From Mycobacterium intermedium (lineage in GTDB: Bacteria; Actinomycetota; Actinomycetes; Mycobacteriales; Mycobacteriaceae), in NCBI RefSeq assembly GCF_002086275.1, contig NZ_MVHT01000011.1:1-64000 (forward strand): a DNA stretch of 64,000 nucleotides. The letters run 5' to 3'. Both the position numbers and the translations under genes were made by a program. The notes under the pieces are model-generated. The model did not search any database and was not told the DNA's origin. It worked only from the letters and a program-made list of their open reading frames with translations. Below are positions 8,745 through 18,771 of the stretch, one piece after another (positions within the stretch are counted from its first letter, which is position 1; every line of letters starts with the position of its first letter).

Positions 8745-8820
8745 GATTGGACTAATAAATAAGAACCAATTTCAATCTCTAAGGCAAATAAATCACATTT
8801 CTTAGTTCTTAATAATCGCG
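8745..8820. promoter_or_regulatory. AT-rich block upstream of wag31
   Basis: A strikingly AT-rich stretch in an otherwise GC-rich region, with an inverted repeat TAAGAAC (8760-8766) / GTTCTTA (8805-8811). It lies in the 251-bp gap between wag31 and the YggT gene. It could be the wag31 promoter region or a nucleoid-protein (Lsr2) site; no experimental support is available from the sequence. Confidence 0.4.
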
Positions 8821-8889
8821 CGCGTCAAAACCGTCTCCAAATCGTGGCTGAACCGTCGCAAACCAGATCTCGGAGGCGCGCCGACAGGC

Positions 8890-9180
8890 TCAGGCGCGGT
8901 AGTTCATCGCCGTGCTGAACCCGATGAACAAGACCAGCAGCAGCACCATGATGGACAGGTCGAAGCGCACCGCGCCGACCGTCAGTTGCGGGATCAGGCG
9001 GCGGAGCAGCTTCACCGGTGGATCGGTGATCGTCATGATCAACTCGAGGATGACCACCGTGATCCCGGTGGGACGCCAGTCTCGGCTGAACGAGCGGATG
9101 AACTCGACAACGATTCGCACGATCAACAGGAACCAGAAGGCGAACAGCACCAAACCCAGGGTGTGAATGAACACTGCCAA
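8890..9180 (-). CDS. YggT-family membrane protein
   Basis: 96 residues with two hydrophobic segments (~5-25 and ~70-92) and the family core SFSRDWRPTGITVVILELIM plus TDPPVKLLRRLIP. YggT proteins are small inner-membrane proteins of unclear role, coded next to sepF in many actinobacteria and cyanobacteria. The likely start is TTG at 9178-9180, as the first residues then align with the M. tuberculosis protein Rv2146c; GTG at 9174 is an alternative. Confidence 0.85.
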   Translation of the reverse strand: MAVFIHTLGLVLFAFWFLLIVRIVVEFIRSFSRDWRPTGITVVILELIMTITDPPVKLLRRLIPQLTVGAVRFDLSIMVLLLVLFIGFSTAMNYRA

Positions 9181-9371
9181 CGAGAGCCTGACCTTACCGA
9201 CGAGGATGCCAATATGCCGCCCGTGCGGGGCGGCAAGAACAGCCTACCGACCGAGTCTGCGGCACACGTTCGTGGCAGCCGGTAGCTGCCCCCTCAAACG
9301 GCCAGCCCGGCGCCCTCGTTGCGAAGCGCGCCGGGCTGTACCACCCAGAGCATGAAAGGGACTGTCAAGCC
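9181..9371. other. Intergenic region between sepF and YggT gene
   Basis: 191 bp with no supported gene. No clear terminator or promoter could be picked out. Confidence 0.3.
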
Positions 9372-10046
9372 CTATTGGTAAGCGTAGAAACCGGTTTCGG
9401 CGATCCGGCGCCGTTCCTCCGGAGTCACGTCGACGTCGGCGGGTGAGAGCAAGAACACCTTCGTGGCGACCTTGTCGAACGACCCGCGCAGCGCGAAGGC
9501 CAGGCCGGCCGCGAAGTCGACCAACCGCTTGGCGTCGGCGTTGTCCATCGAGACGAGGTCCATGATGACCGGGGTCCCGTCGCGGAAGCGCTCGCCGATG
9601 GTGCGGGCCTCGCTGTAGTCCTTGGGCCGCAGCGTGGTGATCTTGGAAAGCGGGTGGCCTTCCTCGAACATCATCGCCATGCGACGCGGGTCCATCGCCA
9701 GCGCGCCGCGGGTGGAGTTGCGCAGCCACGACCCGAGGCGAGGACGCGGCATGTCGGTGCGGTCGAACTCGCGGGGCTGGAAACGGGCCTCCTCGGCGTA
9801 CCCGCCGCGGTAGCTGCTCGGCGGCGGGTAGTCGGCGGGTTCGCCCCTCAGATCGCGGGGGTCCCGCAGGTCGCGCACGTCGCGGCGCGGATCGTCGTAG
9901 TCACGACCCTCATAACGCCCATATTCGTCGTCGAAACGGGACCGAGAATAACCGCGGGATGGACCGCGGTCGTCGTAGTACTCGTCCTCGTAATCCTCCA
10001 TCGGAGCCATACCGAAGTAGGCCTTGACCTTGTGCAGTGTGCTCAT
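9372..10046 (-). CDS. sepF: SepF cell-division protein
   Basis: 224 residues. It begins with the membrane-binding amphipathic helix ([15 protein letters not shown]), followed by a long charged, Tyr/Asp/Arg-rich linker (~20-125) and the C-terminal SepF domain ([20 protein letters not shown] ... [32 protein letters not shown]). SepF anchors FtsZ to the membrane and is essential in mycobacteria, which lack FtsA. The ATG at 10044-10046 has an AAGGGG ribosome site; the longer in-frame ORF to 10166 lacks family similarity. Confidence 0.95.
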   Translation of the reverse strand: MSTLHKVKAYFGMAPMEDYEDEYYDDRGPSRGYSRSRFDDEYGRYEGRDYDDPRRDVRDLRDPRDLRGEPADYPPPSSYRGGYAEEARFQPREFDRTDMPRPRLGSWLRNSTRGALAMDPRRMAMMFEEGHPLSKITTLRPKDYSEARTIGERFRDGTPVIMDLVSMDNADAKRLVDFAAGLAFALRGSFDKVATKVFLLSPADVDVTPEERRRIAETGFYAYQ

Positions 10047-10111
10047 CGAGAGACCCCTTCTAGCTTTGGGATGTTTGTTGTCTGTGATGAAGGTGTGACT
10101 ACAGTGACTAT

Positions 10112-10909
10112 TCACGGTGACCGTAACCGCCGCGGCCCCATTAGCGCGGTACCGACACGCACACACGTCGAACCATGTTTTACAGCGCTTTCCAGGTCGT
10201 TCGACATGCCGGCCGACAGTCCGACCGCGCGCGGAAACGACTGACGGATCCGAGCGTGCTCGGATTGCAGCAGATCAAAGGCCCTATCGGGGTCCCAATC
10301 CAACGGTGGGATGCCCATCAATCCGACAAGTTCGAGGCTTTCCGACTCGTCCACCTGCGCGCATAAGCGGTCCACGGCGCCGGGGTCCGCGATGTTGACT
10401 CCCCCGCGGGATTCGTCGCCGTCGAGACTGACCTGGATGTAGACGCGAAGCGGCTGTGGCCGCCGCTGCTCGTCCAGCGCGGTACCGATCGCCCGAGCGA
10501 GCGCGGTCACCACCGCCGGGGTGTCCACGGAATGCGCGGTGTGCGCCCAGCGCGCCAGCGAGCGAACCTTGTTGCGCTGAATACGGCCGACCATATGCCA
10601 CTGGATTCCGCGGGAAGAACCCGAGTACACAGGATCCGCAAACAACCGCGCGAGCTCGGCAACCTTTGCCGCCGCTTCCTGCTCGCGCGATTCGCCAACC
10701 GCGCGACAACCCAATCTTGACAAAATCGCAACGTCGGTTGCTGGGAAGAATTTGGTAATTGGCAATAGTTCAATTTCTCCGACATTGCGGCCCGCCGCTT
10801 CGGCGGCCGCGGCCAGCCTTGATCGCACCGCCGCCAGCGCGTGGGTCAATTCAGATTGGCGGTCGCCCCCCTTTCCCCGCATGGGGATGTCTGCCGGCGT
10901 CACGCTCAT
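10112..10909 (-). CDS. YggS/PLPBP-family pyridoxal-phosphate homeostasis protein
   Basis: 265 residues. The TIM-barrel family is recognised by [31 protein letters not shown], with the PLP lysine in ITKF, and by the C-terminal block [29 protein letters not shown], which binds the phosphate. These proteins bind PLP but have no known enzyme activity and help keep B6 pools balanced. ATG 10907-10909 overlaps the pgeF stop by 4 bp, so the two are translationally coupled within the ftsZ-sepF operon. Confidence 0.9.
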   Translation of the reverse strand: MSVTPADIPMRGKGGDRQSELTHALAAVRSRLAAAAEAAGRNVGEIELLPITKFFPATDVAILSRLGCRAVGESREQEAAAKVAELARLFADPVYSGSSRGIQWHMVGRIQRNKVRSLARWAHTAHSVDTPAVVTALARAIGTALDEQRRPQPLRVYIQVSLDGDESRGGVNIADPGAVDRLCAQVDESESLELVGLMGIPPLDWDPDRAFDLLQSEHARIRQSFPRAVGLSAGMSNDLESAVKHGSTCVRVGTALMGPRRLRSP

Positions 10910-11613
10910 TCCATCCACACCAATGACGCCAACCGCCCGGTGGGCGCGTCGCGGCGGTGACTGAACAAGGTCGGGTCGGCAACGGTGCAACGCCGGTCGA
11001 TATCGATGGCAGTCACGCCCAAAGTGCGGAGCTGGCAAGCGATTCCGGCTCGCAGGTCAAGACCGGGGGTCCCGGCGGACGTGCTGGTGCGACTGCCGGG
11101 CAGGGCCGCCTCGACCTCGTCGGCCATCGCTTCGGGCACTTCATAGTTGCGCCCGCTGACCGCCGGGCCCAGCAGCACGGAGATGTCCTCGGCCTGCGCG
11201 CCCAGGCCCAGCATCGTTTCGATCGCGCGGACAACGATGCCGCGCTGGGCGCCCACCCGGCCGGCGTGAACGGCGGCGACCACCCCGGCCCTGGCGTCCG
11301 CCATCAACACCGGCACACAGTCGGCCGTCAGCACCGCCAGCGCCAGTCGGGGCTCGGCGGTCACCAGGCCGTCGGTGTCGTCGAAGGGGGTGTCGCGCGG
11401 CCCGTCGACCACTTCGATCCGGTCGCCGTGGACCTGGTTCATCCACACCACCCGCTCGTAGGGCAAACCGATGGCGGCGGCCAGGCGAGCACGGTTGGCC
11501 GCCACCGCGGCCGGATCGTCGCCGACGTGGTCGCCGAGGTTAAAGGTGTCGTACGGCGGCGCCGACACACCACCTTCCCGGGTGGTGGTCACCCGGCGAA
11601 TACGTACGCTCAC
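10906..11613 (-). CDS. pgeF: PgeF/YfiH-family peptidoglycan editing factor
   Basis: 235 residues from GTG 11611-11613. Family blocks are WMNQVHGDRIEVV, LTADCVPVLMAD (the metal/nucleophile Cys) and AAVHAGRVGAQRGIV (metal His). Members of this Cu-oxidase_4/laccase-domain family remove wrongly inserted amino acids from peptidoglycan precursors or act on purine nucleosides. It is placed between ftsZ and the YggS gene as in other actinobacteria. An upstream in-frame start (11694) would run to just short of the ftsZ stop and is not supported. Confidence 0.88.
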   Translation of the reverse strand: MSVRIRRVTTTREGGVSAPPYDTFNLGDHVGDDPAAVAANRARLAAAIGLPYERVVWMNQVHGDRIEVVDGPRDTPFDDTDGLVTAEPRLALAVLTADCVPVLMADARAGVVAAVHAGRVGAQRGIVVRAIETMLGLGAQAEDISVLLGPAVSGRNYEVPEAMADEVEAALPGSRTSTSAGTPGLDLRAGIACQLRTLGVTAIDIDRRCTVADPTLFSHRRDAPTGRLASLVWME

Positions 11614-11703
11614 GTTCCTAGTATCGGGAGGCTGTTGTCCGTAGGGCGACAGCGCTTGCCGGACGCGGCCGGTTTGTCGCGTACTGGCAAGCAAATCGAG
11701 ACC

Positions 11704-12864
11704 TCAGCGACGCATGAACGGCGGCACGTCGACGTCATCGTCGTCGCCACCGATGCTCAGCGTCGCGCCGTTGGTGTGGACCGGCACGCTCACGGCGTCG
11801 ACCGGTTCGAACAACGTCGACGTGAGCTTGCCCGCCCGGGCCGACTCGATCCGATGGGCCCCGCCACCCGTCGACTCGCCTGGGGCGGCGCCGACGACGG
11901 GCTTGCGGCCGGGTCCGGCGACATCGAAGCCCGCGGCGATGACCGTCACCCGCACCTCGTCGCCCAGCGAGTCGTCGATCACCGTGCCGAAGATGATGTT
12001 GGCGTCCGGGTGCGCGGCGTCCTGCACCAGCGATGCGGCCTCATTGATCTCGAACAGGCCCAGGTCGCTGCCACCGGCGATGGACATCAGCACACCCTGC
12101 GCGCCCTCCATGGAGGCTTCCAGCAGCGGCGAGTTGATGGCGATCTCGGCGGCCTTGAGGGACCGGCCCTCGCCCCGGGCCGACCCGATGCCCATCAGCG
12201 CGGTGCCCGCACCCGACATGATGCCCTTGACGTCGGCGAAGTCGACGTTGATGAGGCCGGGTGTGGTGATCAGGTCGGTGATGCCCTGCACGCCGTTGAG
12301 CAACACCTCGTCGGCGCTGCGGAACGCGTCCATCAGCGAGACGGCCGCGTCGCCCATCTGCAGCAACCGGTCGTTGGGGATCACGATCAGGGTGTCGCAG
12401 CTTTCCCGTAGCGCCTGAATCCCGGCCTCGGCCTGGTTGCTGCGTCGCTTGCCCTCGAAGGAGAACGGCCGGGTGACGACGCCGACGGTCAGCGCGCCCA
12501 GCTTGCGGGCGATGCTCGCTACGACGGGCGCCCCACCGGTACCGGTGCCACCCCCCTCACCGGCGGTGACGAACACCATGTCGGCCCCACGGAGCAGTTC
12601 CTCGATCTCGTCCTTGGCGTCCTCGGCCGCCTTCCGGCCGACCTCGGGGTCGGCGCCGGCGCCCAAGCCACGGGTCGAGTCACGGCCGACGTCAAGCTTG
12701 ACGTCGGCATCGCTCATCAGCAACGCCTGCGCGTCGGTGTTGATGGCGATGAACTCGACTCCCTTGAGTCCCTGCTCGATCATCCGGTTGACGGCGTTGA
12801 CGCCGCCACCACCGATGCCCACGACCTTGATGACGGCCAGATAGTTATGTGGGGGGGTCATCAT
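11704..12864 (-). CDS. ftsZ: Cell-division GTPase FtsZ
   Basis: 386 residues. It has the tubulin/FtsZ signature [15 protein letters not shown] (~105-120), the N-terminal nucleotide site [16 protein letters not shown], and the conserved C-terminal peptide [13 protein letters not shown] that contacts SepF and other partners. The start is one of two adjacent ATG codons (12862-12864 or 12859-12861); a GGGAGG site 7 bp upstream fits the first, while the M. tuberculosis protein begins at the second. In known mycobacteria ftsQ lies directly upstream; here the next genes upstream on this strand are absent and a Calvin-cycle gene stands divergently. Confidence 0.98.
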   Translation of the reverse strand: MMTPPHNYLAVIKVVGIGGGGVNAVNRMIEQGLKGVEFIAINTDAQALLMSDADVKLDVGRDSTRGLGAGADPEVGRKAAEDAKDEIEELLRGADMVFVTAGEGGGTGTGGAPVVASIARKLGALTVGVVTRPFSFEGKRRSNQAEAGIQALRESCDTLIVIPNDRLLQMGDAAVSLMDAFRSADEVLLNGVQGITDLITTPGLINVDFADVKGIMSGAGTALMGIGSARGEGRSLKAAEIAINSPLLEASMEGAQGVLMSIAGGSDLGLFEINEAASLVQDAAHPDANIIFGTVIDDSLGDEVRVTVIAAGFDVAGPGRKPVVGAAPGESTGGGAHRIESARAGKLTSTLFEPVDAVSVPVHTNGATLSIGGDDDDVDVPPFMRR

Positions 12865-13207
12865 TCGTCTTCCTCCCTGAGGGGCTTGTTCTGTCCCTGC
12901 CCGTGTCCGTTTGCACCCGGTGTGTCTGCTTGAAAAGTCTCAACCTCAACCATAGATTTAGAGTTATGTCAAGTAGTTCCGTGTAACCAGAACCGTATGG
13001 GTATGACGCGGACTAACCGTGCAGGCGCGCCGACGCGTTGCACGCATTTTTTCTGTGTAGCCGTACTTTGGCGGCCCCTCGCTACCCGGTGAACCCCGCA
13101 AACTTCTAGCGGCCGGGTCACAACTCGCAGGCGGTCCGGGTGCGCGAACATCCACCCTCCGGACCCCCCTTGAGGGGGATGGACCGGCGCCGCGCAGGTC
13201 AGAGCAT
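12865..13207. promoter_or_regulatory. Divergent ftsZ / fbp intergenic region
   Basis: 343 bp. On the minus side, TTGACA (12972 to 12967) followed by an A/T-rich run looks like part of the ftsZ promoter region, though no good -10 at normal spacing was found. On the fbp side there is an inverted repeat GGTCCGG (13133-13139) / CCGGACC (13159-13165) and a CCCCC-TTGA-GGGGG dyad (13165-13178), 30 bp before the fbp ATG, which may be regulator sites. I could not recognise any ftsQ remnant. Confidence 0.45.
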
Positions 13208-14356
13208 ATGGCTGAGTCCGATTACGGCCTTCGTCAATCGTCCCCCGCGCCGCTCGCCGGAGGTATCCGCATGCTTACCCACCACACCACGCTGGTGAAG
13301 TTCCTCATCGAGGAGCGACGGCGCCACCCCGAGGCCAGCGGCGACCTGAATTCACTGATCCTGGACGTCGCGCTGGCGTGCAAGGCCATCTCGACCCGGG
13401 TGGCCCAGGGCGAGCTCGGGGGCGTGCTGGGGGCCTCCGACGCGGTGGACGGCGCGGTGAACGTGCAGGGCGAGGTGCAGCAGAAGCTCGATGTGCTGGC
13501 CAATGACTACTTCTTGCGGGCCAACGAATGGGGTGGCCAGGTGGCCGGAATGGTCACCGAGGAGCTCGCCGAGCCGTACCTGCTGCCGGCCCAGTATCCG
13601 CGCGGCAAGTACCTGCTCGTGTTCGACCCGCTCGATGGCTCGTCGAACATCGACGTCAACGTCTCGGTGGGCAGCATCTTTTCGATTCTGCGGGCGCCGG
13701 AGCCAGGAGTGGACCCCGCCCCCGAGGACTTCCTGCAGCCGGGCTCGCAGCAGGTGTGTGCGGGCTACGCGATCTACGGTCCGTCGACGATGCTGGTGCT
13801 CACGGTGGGCACCGGTGTGCACGCCTTCACCCTGGACCCCACCCTCGGCGAATTCGTGCTGAGCCGGCCGTCGATCCAAATCCCGCGAACCACCAACGAA
13901 TTCGCCATCAACGCGTCGAACAGGCGGTTCTGGGAACCGGCGGTGCAGCGCTACATCGACGAGTGTCTGGCGGGCCGGACCGGCCCGCGGGGCAAGGACT
14001 TCAACATGCGGTGGGTCGCGTCGCTGGTCGCCGAGACTCATCGGATCCTGACCCGAGGCGGGGTGTTTCTATACCCGCGGGACGCCAAGGACCCGGCCAA
14101 GCCGGGACGCCTGCGCCTGCTCTACGAGGCGAACCCGATCGCATTCCTGGTCGAGCAGGCGGGCGGCAAGGCCAGCACTGGCCGCAAACGTCTGCTCGAC
14201 GTCGTGCCGACCAGCCTGCATCAGCGGGCGCCGCTCATCTTCGGCGCCGCCGACGAGGTGGAGCTCATCGAGGAGTACCACCGCAGCGACTATGTGCGCC
14301 CCTCCACATCGCCCCTGTACGGCGTTCGGGGCCTGTATCGCGTGGTGACCGCCTGA
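13208..14356 (+). CDS. fbp: Class I fructose-1,6-bisphosphatase
   Basis: 382 residues. The class I FBPase fold is shown by MVTEELAEP and the metal/phosphate motif [24 protein letters not shown] (~138-161), plus the substrate-binding block ASNRRFWEP and a C-terminal [11 protein letters not shown] element. It dephosphorylates fructose bisphosphate (and often sedoheptulose bisphosphate in Calvin-cycle operons). Mycobacteria normally use a class II enzyme (GlpX), so a class I enzyme directly before phosphoribulokinase points to a Calvin-cycle role. Its ribosome site is weak. Confidence 0.95.
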   Translation: MAESDYGLRQSSPAPLAGGIRMLTHHTTLVKFLIEERRRHPEASGDLNSLILDVALACKAISTRVAQGELGGVLGASDAVDGAVNVQGEVQQKLDVLANDYFLRANEWGGQVAGMVTEELAEPYLLPAQYPRGKYLLVFDPLDGSSNIDVNVSVGSIFSILRAPEPGVDPAPEDFLQPGSQQVCAGYAIYGPSTMLVLTVGTGVHAFTLDPTLGEFVLSRPSIQIPRTTNEFAINASNRRFWEPAVQRYIDECLAGRTGPRGKDFNMRWVASLVAETHRILTRGGVFLYPRDAKDPAKPGRLRLLYEANPIAFLVEQAGGKASTGRKRLLDVVPTSLHQRAPLIFGAADEVELIEEYHRSDYVRPSTSPLYGVRGLYRVVTA

Positions 14357-14392
14357 CCGACCGGAAAGTCTGAACCTACTGGGAGTAAACAC

Positions 14393-15292
14393 ATGTCACG
14401 CCTGCACCCGATCATTTCCGTGACCGGTTCTTCCGGCGCGGGAACCACGTCCGTGATGCGGACGTTCGAACAGATCTTCCGCCGGGAGAACATCAACGTC
14501 GCGTTCGTCGAAGGCGACAGCTTTCACCGGTACGACCGCGTCGCGATGAAGGCGGCGATCGCCGAAGCGCACGCCCGGGGCGACCACTCCTTCAGCCATT
14601 TCGGTCCGGAGGCGAATCTGTTCGAAGAACTGCAATACCTGTTCCGGACCTACGGCGAAACGGGTACCGGCAAGATCCGCAAGTACTTGCACGACGAGAC
14701 GGAAGCGGCGCCCTACGGCCAGGAGCCGGGCACGTTCACGCCGTGGGAGGAAATCCCGCCGGACACCGACATGCTCTTCTACGAAGGCCTGCACGGCGCG
14801 ATCGTCACCGACGAGGTGAACGTCGCAGCACACGCCGACCTGCGCATCGGCGTGGTGCCGGTGATCAACCTAGAGTGGATTCAAAAGCTGCACCGTGACC
14901 GGACCTCCCGCGGATACAGCCCGGAGGCCGTGACCGACACGATCTTGCGGCGCATGCCCGACTACGTGAACTACATGTGCACCCAGTTCTCGCACACCGA
15001 TGTCAACTTTCAGCGCGTGCCGGTAGTGGACACGTCCAACCCGTTCATCGCGCGGTCCATCCCCACCGCCGACGAGTCCATGCTGATCATCCGGTTCCGT
15101 GATCCGCACGGCATCGACTTTCCGTATCTGCTTGCCATGCTGCATGATTCGTTCATGTCGCGGCCGAACACGATCGTGTGTCCCGGGGGCAAGATGGACC
15201 TGGCGATGCAGCTGATCTTCACCCCGATGGTGTTGCGGCTGATGGAGCGGCGCAAGGCGCAGCTGGCTGAGATGAAATTGGCCGCGCTCTAG
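14393..15292 (+). CDS. prk: Phosphoribulokinase (bacterial type)
   Basis: 299 residues. The P-loop is TGSSGAGTTSV (~11-21), followed by EGDSFHRYDR (substrate Asp/Arg) and FFSHFGPEAN-type residues of the bacterial octameric kinase. A GHRT-like region HRDRTSRGYSPEAV is at ~165-178. The enzyme makes ribulose-1,5-bisphosphate from ribulose-5-phosphate and ATP, the step committed to the Calvin cycle. ATG 14393 has a GGGAG site and follows fbp by 36 bp, so the two form one operon. It ends 18 bp before the convergent nuoM-like stop. Confidence 0.95.
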   Translation: MSRLHPIISVTGSSGAGTTSVMRTFEQIFRRENINVAFVEGDSFHRYDRVAMKAAIAEAHARGDHSFSHFGPEANLFEELQYLFRTYGETGTGKIRKYLHDETEAAPYGQEPGTFTPWEEIPPDTDMLFYEGLHGAIVTDEVNVAAHADLRIGVVPVINLEWIQKLHRDRTSRGYSPEAVTDTILRRMPDYVNYMCTQFSHTDVNFQRVPVVDTSNPFIARSIPTADESMLIIRFRDPHGIDFPYLLAMLHDSFMSRPNTIVCPGGKMDLAMQLIFTPMVLRLMERRKAQLAEMKLAAL

Positions 15293-15310
15293 CTCGGGGC
15301 CCCCGCGGCC

Positions 15311-16801
15311 CTAGCCGGCATTCGTCACGTGATGCTCGGCCAGGTGCTCGATCGATGGGTTGATCACGTCCAGGGCGGGCTTGGGATAAACACCTAAGGC
15401 GATGAGCATGGCAAGCAAGGGCACCACGACGGCCAGCTCGCGCGGCAGCAGGTCGCACACCCGATGGTTGCCGTCGGCAACCGGGCCCGTCATCATCCGC
15501 TGGTACAGCCACAGGATGTAGATGGCCGACAGCACCAGCGCCGTCGCGGCGCACACCGCAACCATCGGATAGCGGGTGAATGTCCCTATCAGGACCAGAA
15601 ATTCGCTGACAAAGGGCGCCAGCCCGGGCAAGGCCAATGACGCCATGCCGGCGACCAGGAAGGTTCCGGCCAGCACCGGGGCGACCTGTTGCACACCGCC
15701 GTAGTCGGCGATGAGGCGGGTTCCCCTGCGCGACACCAGGAAACCGGCGATCAGAAACAGCGCGGCCGTCGACAGGCCGTGGTTAACCATGTACAACGCC
15801 GCACCGGACTGTCCCTGGCTGGTCATCGCGAAGATGCCCAGGACGATGAAGCCGAAGTGGCTGATCGAGGTGTAGGCGATCACGCGGATCACGTCGCTTT
15901 GGCCGATCGCGACCAGCGCACCGTAGCCGATCCCAATGACCGCGAGCGCGATCACGAACGGCCGAAAGAGCGTGGCGCTACCGGGAAAGAGCTGTAGGCA
16001 GTAGCGGAGCATGCCGAAGGTGCCGATCTTGTCGACCACGGCCATCATCAGCACCGCGGTCGCCGGGGTTGCCTCGGCGGCCAAGCCCGGTAGCCAGGTG
16101 TGCAGCGGCCACAGCGGCGCCTTGACGGCGAAGGCCAACAGGAAGCCGACAAACAGCAGATGCATGACCACCGGGTTCGCCGTGAGCTGGCCCGCCGAGA
16201 CCGTTGCGGTGATCGCGCGGAAGTCAAAGGTCTTGGCGATCAAGTTCAAGCCGATGAGCGCGACGAACATGAACAGGCCGCCAAACAGGCTGTACAGCAG
16301 GAACTTCAGCGCGGCCCGCGGGGCACCCTCTCCCCCGTATCTGCCGATGAGAAAGTACATCGGTATCAGCATCGCTTCGAAGAACGCGAAGAACAGCAGC
16401 ACGTCGAGGGCCACCAGGGCGATGAGCATCATCGACTCGACGACCAACATCAGCGCCAGATACACGGCACTTTCACCGGGCCTTTGCACGTCATTCCATC
16501 CGGCGAGCAGCAGCAGCGGCATCAGCACGGCGGTCAGGACCACCAGCACCATGGCGACGCCGTCCAGGCCGACAAGGTAGCTGGCCCCGAATGACCTTAT
16601 CCAGGAATGCTTTTCGACGAACTGGTACTGCGGGTCCGACGGGTCGAATCGGATGAGCAGCACGCCCACGATCGCCAGGACGACCGTCGAAACACCGAGG
16701 GCGGTGTATTTCGCCGCCAACGGCCGGCTGGCGGGCACCGCGACGACCAAGGCCGATCCCGCCAGCGGCGCCACCCACAGCGCAGTCAACAACGGGGCCA
16801 T
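15311..16801 (-). CDS. NuoM-like proton-pumping antiporter subunit
   Basis: 496 residues with about 14 transmembrane segments. Conserved residues of the pump channel are present: Glu in FFAFFEAMLIPMYF (TM5), Lys in AFAVKAPLWPLHTWLP (TM7), and the ISHFGFIVLG segment. It belongs to the proton-conducting family of complex I subunits, closest by pattern to NuoM. The start (ATG 16799-16801, or GTG 16802-16804) overlaps the nuoL-like stop. No other complex I subunit is nearby, so it is a second, stand-alone copy attached to the end of the hydrogenase operon. It may replace the housekeeping subunit in a special complex I, or work with the NuoL partner alone. Confidence 0.88.
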   Translation of the reverse strand: MAPLLTALWVAPLAGSALVVAVPASRPLAAKYTALGVSTVVLAIVGVLLIRFDPSDPQYQFVEKHSWIRSFGASYLVGLDGVAMVLVVLTAVLMPLLLLAGWNDVQRPGESAVYLALMLVVESMMLIALVALDVLLFFAFFEAMLIPMYFLIGRYGGEGAPRAALKFLLYSLFGGLFMFVALIGLNLIAKTFDFRAITATVSAGQLTANPVVMHLLFVGFLLAFAVKAPLWPLHTWLPGLAAEATPATAVLMMAVVDKIGTFGMLRYCLQLFPGSATLFRPFVIALAVIGIGYGALVAIGQSDVIRVIAYTSISHFGFIVLGIFAMTSQGQSGAALYMVNHGLSTAALFLIAGFLVSRRGTRLIADYGGVQQVAPVLAGTFLVAGMASLALPGLAPFVSEFLVLIGTFTRYPMVAVCAATALVLSAIYILWLYQRMMTGPVADGNHRVCDLLPRELAVVVPLLAMLIALGVYPKPALDVINPSIEHLAEHHVTNAG

Positions 16802-18690
16802 CACGTCCTCCCTAGAACGAAGCTCAGTAGTACGGCGCCGGTGCCGAAGAAAGCCGTCAATGCGTAGGAGCGGACGAAACCGGTCTGGATGCGCCGCATA
16901 CGCGTGGACGCCACACCGATTAGCCGGGCGATGCCCTCGACAGCGCCGTCGATATGCATCAGCTCCACGTCGACCAGCACCCTCGACAACCGCTGCCCCG
17001 GCCGCATGAACGCGGCCTCGTTGACCTTGTCGCCGAACAGATCACGGCGCGCGGCGATGACCGGCACCGAAACCCATTCCGAAACGGACGTTTTCACCGG
17101 TCGCGCGGCGTACTTGTGCCAGGCCACCGAAATGCCGACAGCGACCGCCGTCAGGGTGATGGCGGTAAGCGTGCCGATGGGGATGGCCGGGTGCGCCTCG
17201 CCGATGTCGGCCGGGTTGGTGACCGGCTGTAACCAGCGCTGCAGGGTGCCGTTGACGGCGAGTGCGGCACCGCCACCGAGTGATCCGAGGGCGAGGACGA
17301 CCATGGGCGCGGTCATGACGGCGGGTGATTCGTGCGGATGGGCGTCCGGTTGCCAACGCCTTTCGCCGAAGAAGGTCAGGATCATGACCCGGGTCATGTA
17401 GAACGCGGTCAGCCCGACCCCGACAAGGGTGACGATGCCCAGTGCCTCGTCTGCTGCAAACGCGGCTTCGATGATGGCATCCTTGGAGAAGAACCCCGCG
17501 AACGGCGGGATGCCGATGATCGCGAGGTAGCCCAGGCCGAAGGTGACGAACGTGATCGGCATGACCGTGCGCAGGCCGCCGTAGCGGCGCATATCGGTCT
17601 CGTCGTTCATGCCGTGCATGACCGAACCCGCACCCAGGAACAAGCCGGCTTTGAAAAACCCATGGGTGAGCAGGTGCATGATGGCCACGGCGTAGCCGGC
17701 CGGGCCCAGTCCGGCCGCCAGCACCATGTAGCCGATCTGCGACATCGTCGAGGCGGCCAGCGCCTTCTTGATGTCGTCCTTGGCGCAGCCGATGACCGCC
17801 CCGAACAGCAGCGTGACCGCGCCGACCACCACCACTGCCGTCCGGGCGGCGGGGGCGAGATCGAAGATCGGGCCGGACCGCACAATCAGGTAGACGCCGG
17901 CGGTCACCATGGTCGCGGCGTGGATCAGGGCGCTGACTGGGGTTGGGCCTTCCATTGCGTCACCGAGCCAGGACTGCAGCGGAACCTGGGCGCTCTTGCC
18001 GCAGGCGGCCAGCAGCAACGCGAACCCGATCGCGTTCAGCGTGCCCTGCGACGCTGCGGTCGTTTTCTCGAAAACTCCTGCGTAAGAGAGTGTCCCGAGG
18101 TTGGCGAGCATGATCATCAGCGCCACCGCCAGCCCCACGTCGCCGACCCGGTTGACAATGAAGGCCTTCTTGGCCGCGGTCGCGGCCGCCGGTTTGTGCG
18201 ACCAGAACCCGATGAGCAGATAGGACGCCAAACCGACGCCCTCCCAACCGAAATAAAGCACGAGGTAGTTGTCGGCCAGGACGAGCAGCAACATGGCGGC
18301 CACGAACAGGTTGAGGTAGGCGAAAAAACGGCGCCGGGCCGGGTCGTCGCGCATGTATCCGATCGAATAGAGGTGTATCAGCGCCCCGACACCGGTGATC
18401 AACACCACGAAGCAGATGTTCAGTGCGTCCAGTTGCAAGCCGAAATCGACGTTCAGGGTGCCAACCTGCACCCAACTGAACAAAATCTGGTGTATCGCGC
18501 GATCGTCGGCGGCCCGCCGCAGCAGATCGGCGAAAAGAACGATCCCGCAACCGAACGACGCGAGCACGCCGGCGCAGCCGAGCAGATGGCCCCAGGGGTC
18601 GGTGCGGCGAGCGCCGACCAGTAGCGTCGCCGCCCCGGCCAGTGGCAGCGCAATCAGCAACCACACCAGTGACGAAAGAATGGTGTTCAC
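16801..18690 (-). CDS. NuoL-like proton-pumping antiporter subunit
   Basis: 629 residues from GTG 18688-18690, with about 15-16 transmembrane segments. Channel residues are intact: Glu in [17 protein letters not shown] (TM5) and Lys in [20 protein letters not shown] (TM7). The length and the C-terminal part after ~480, which can supply the lateral helix and last TM helix, match true NuoL rather than the shorter DabB/MrpA-like relatives. It follows the 281-residue unknown gene by 81 bp on the hydrogenase strand and overlaps the NuoM-like gene, so the pair is made together. Confidence 0.88.
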   Translation of the reverse strand: MNTILSSLVWLLIALPLAGAATLLVGARRTDPWGHLLGCAGVLASFGCGIVLFADLLRRAADDRAIHQILFSWVQVGTLNVDFGLQLDALNICFVVLITGVGALIHLYSIGYMRDDPARRRFFAYLNLFVAAMLLLVLADNYLVLYFGWEGVGLASYLLIGFWSHKPAAATAAKKAFIVNRVGDVGLAVALMIMLANLGTLSYAGVFEKTTAASQGTLNAIGFALLLAACGKSAQVPLQSWLGDAMEGPTPVSALIHAATMVTAGVYLIVRSGPIFDLAPAARTAVVVVGAVTLLFGAVIGCAKDDIKKALAASTMSQIGYMVLAAGLGPAGYAVAIMHLLTHGFFKAGLFLGAGSVMHGMNDETDMRRYGGLRTVMPITFVTFGLGYLAIIGIPPFAGFFSKDAIIEAAFAADEALGIVTLVGVGLTAFYMTRVMILTFFGERRWQPDAHPHESPAVMTAPMVVLALGSLGGGAALAVNGTLQRWLQPVTNPADIGEAHPAIPIGTLTAITLTAVAVGISVAWHKYAARPVKTSVSEWVSVPVIAARRDLFGDKVNEAAFMRPGQRLSRVLVDVELMHIDGAVEGIARLIGVASTRMRRIQTGFVRSYALTAFFGTGAVLLSFVLGRT

Positions 18691-18771
18691 AGCTCGTAGG
18701 GTTGCGCACCCGTGGCCGCCGCTACACCCCGAATCGGGTGATCCGGCAGGTGGTTACGTCCGTGTCGCTCG

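Noticed and set aside
10957..12411. 484-residue plus-strand frame opposite pgeF/ftsZ
   Set aside because: High-GC shadow frame of ftsZ and pgeF; no family similarity.
12865..13207. ftsQ remnant upstream of ftsZ
   Set aside because: Six-frame reading of the gap shows no POTRA or FtsQ-like block; two ~60-residue frames on the minus strand look non-coding.
15293..15310. GC-rich palindromic stretch between prk and nuoM as a terminator
   Set aside because: The dyad has no loop room and no T-run; too weak to call.
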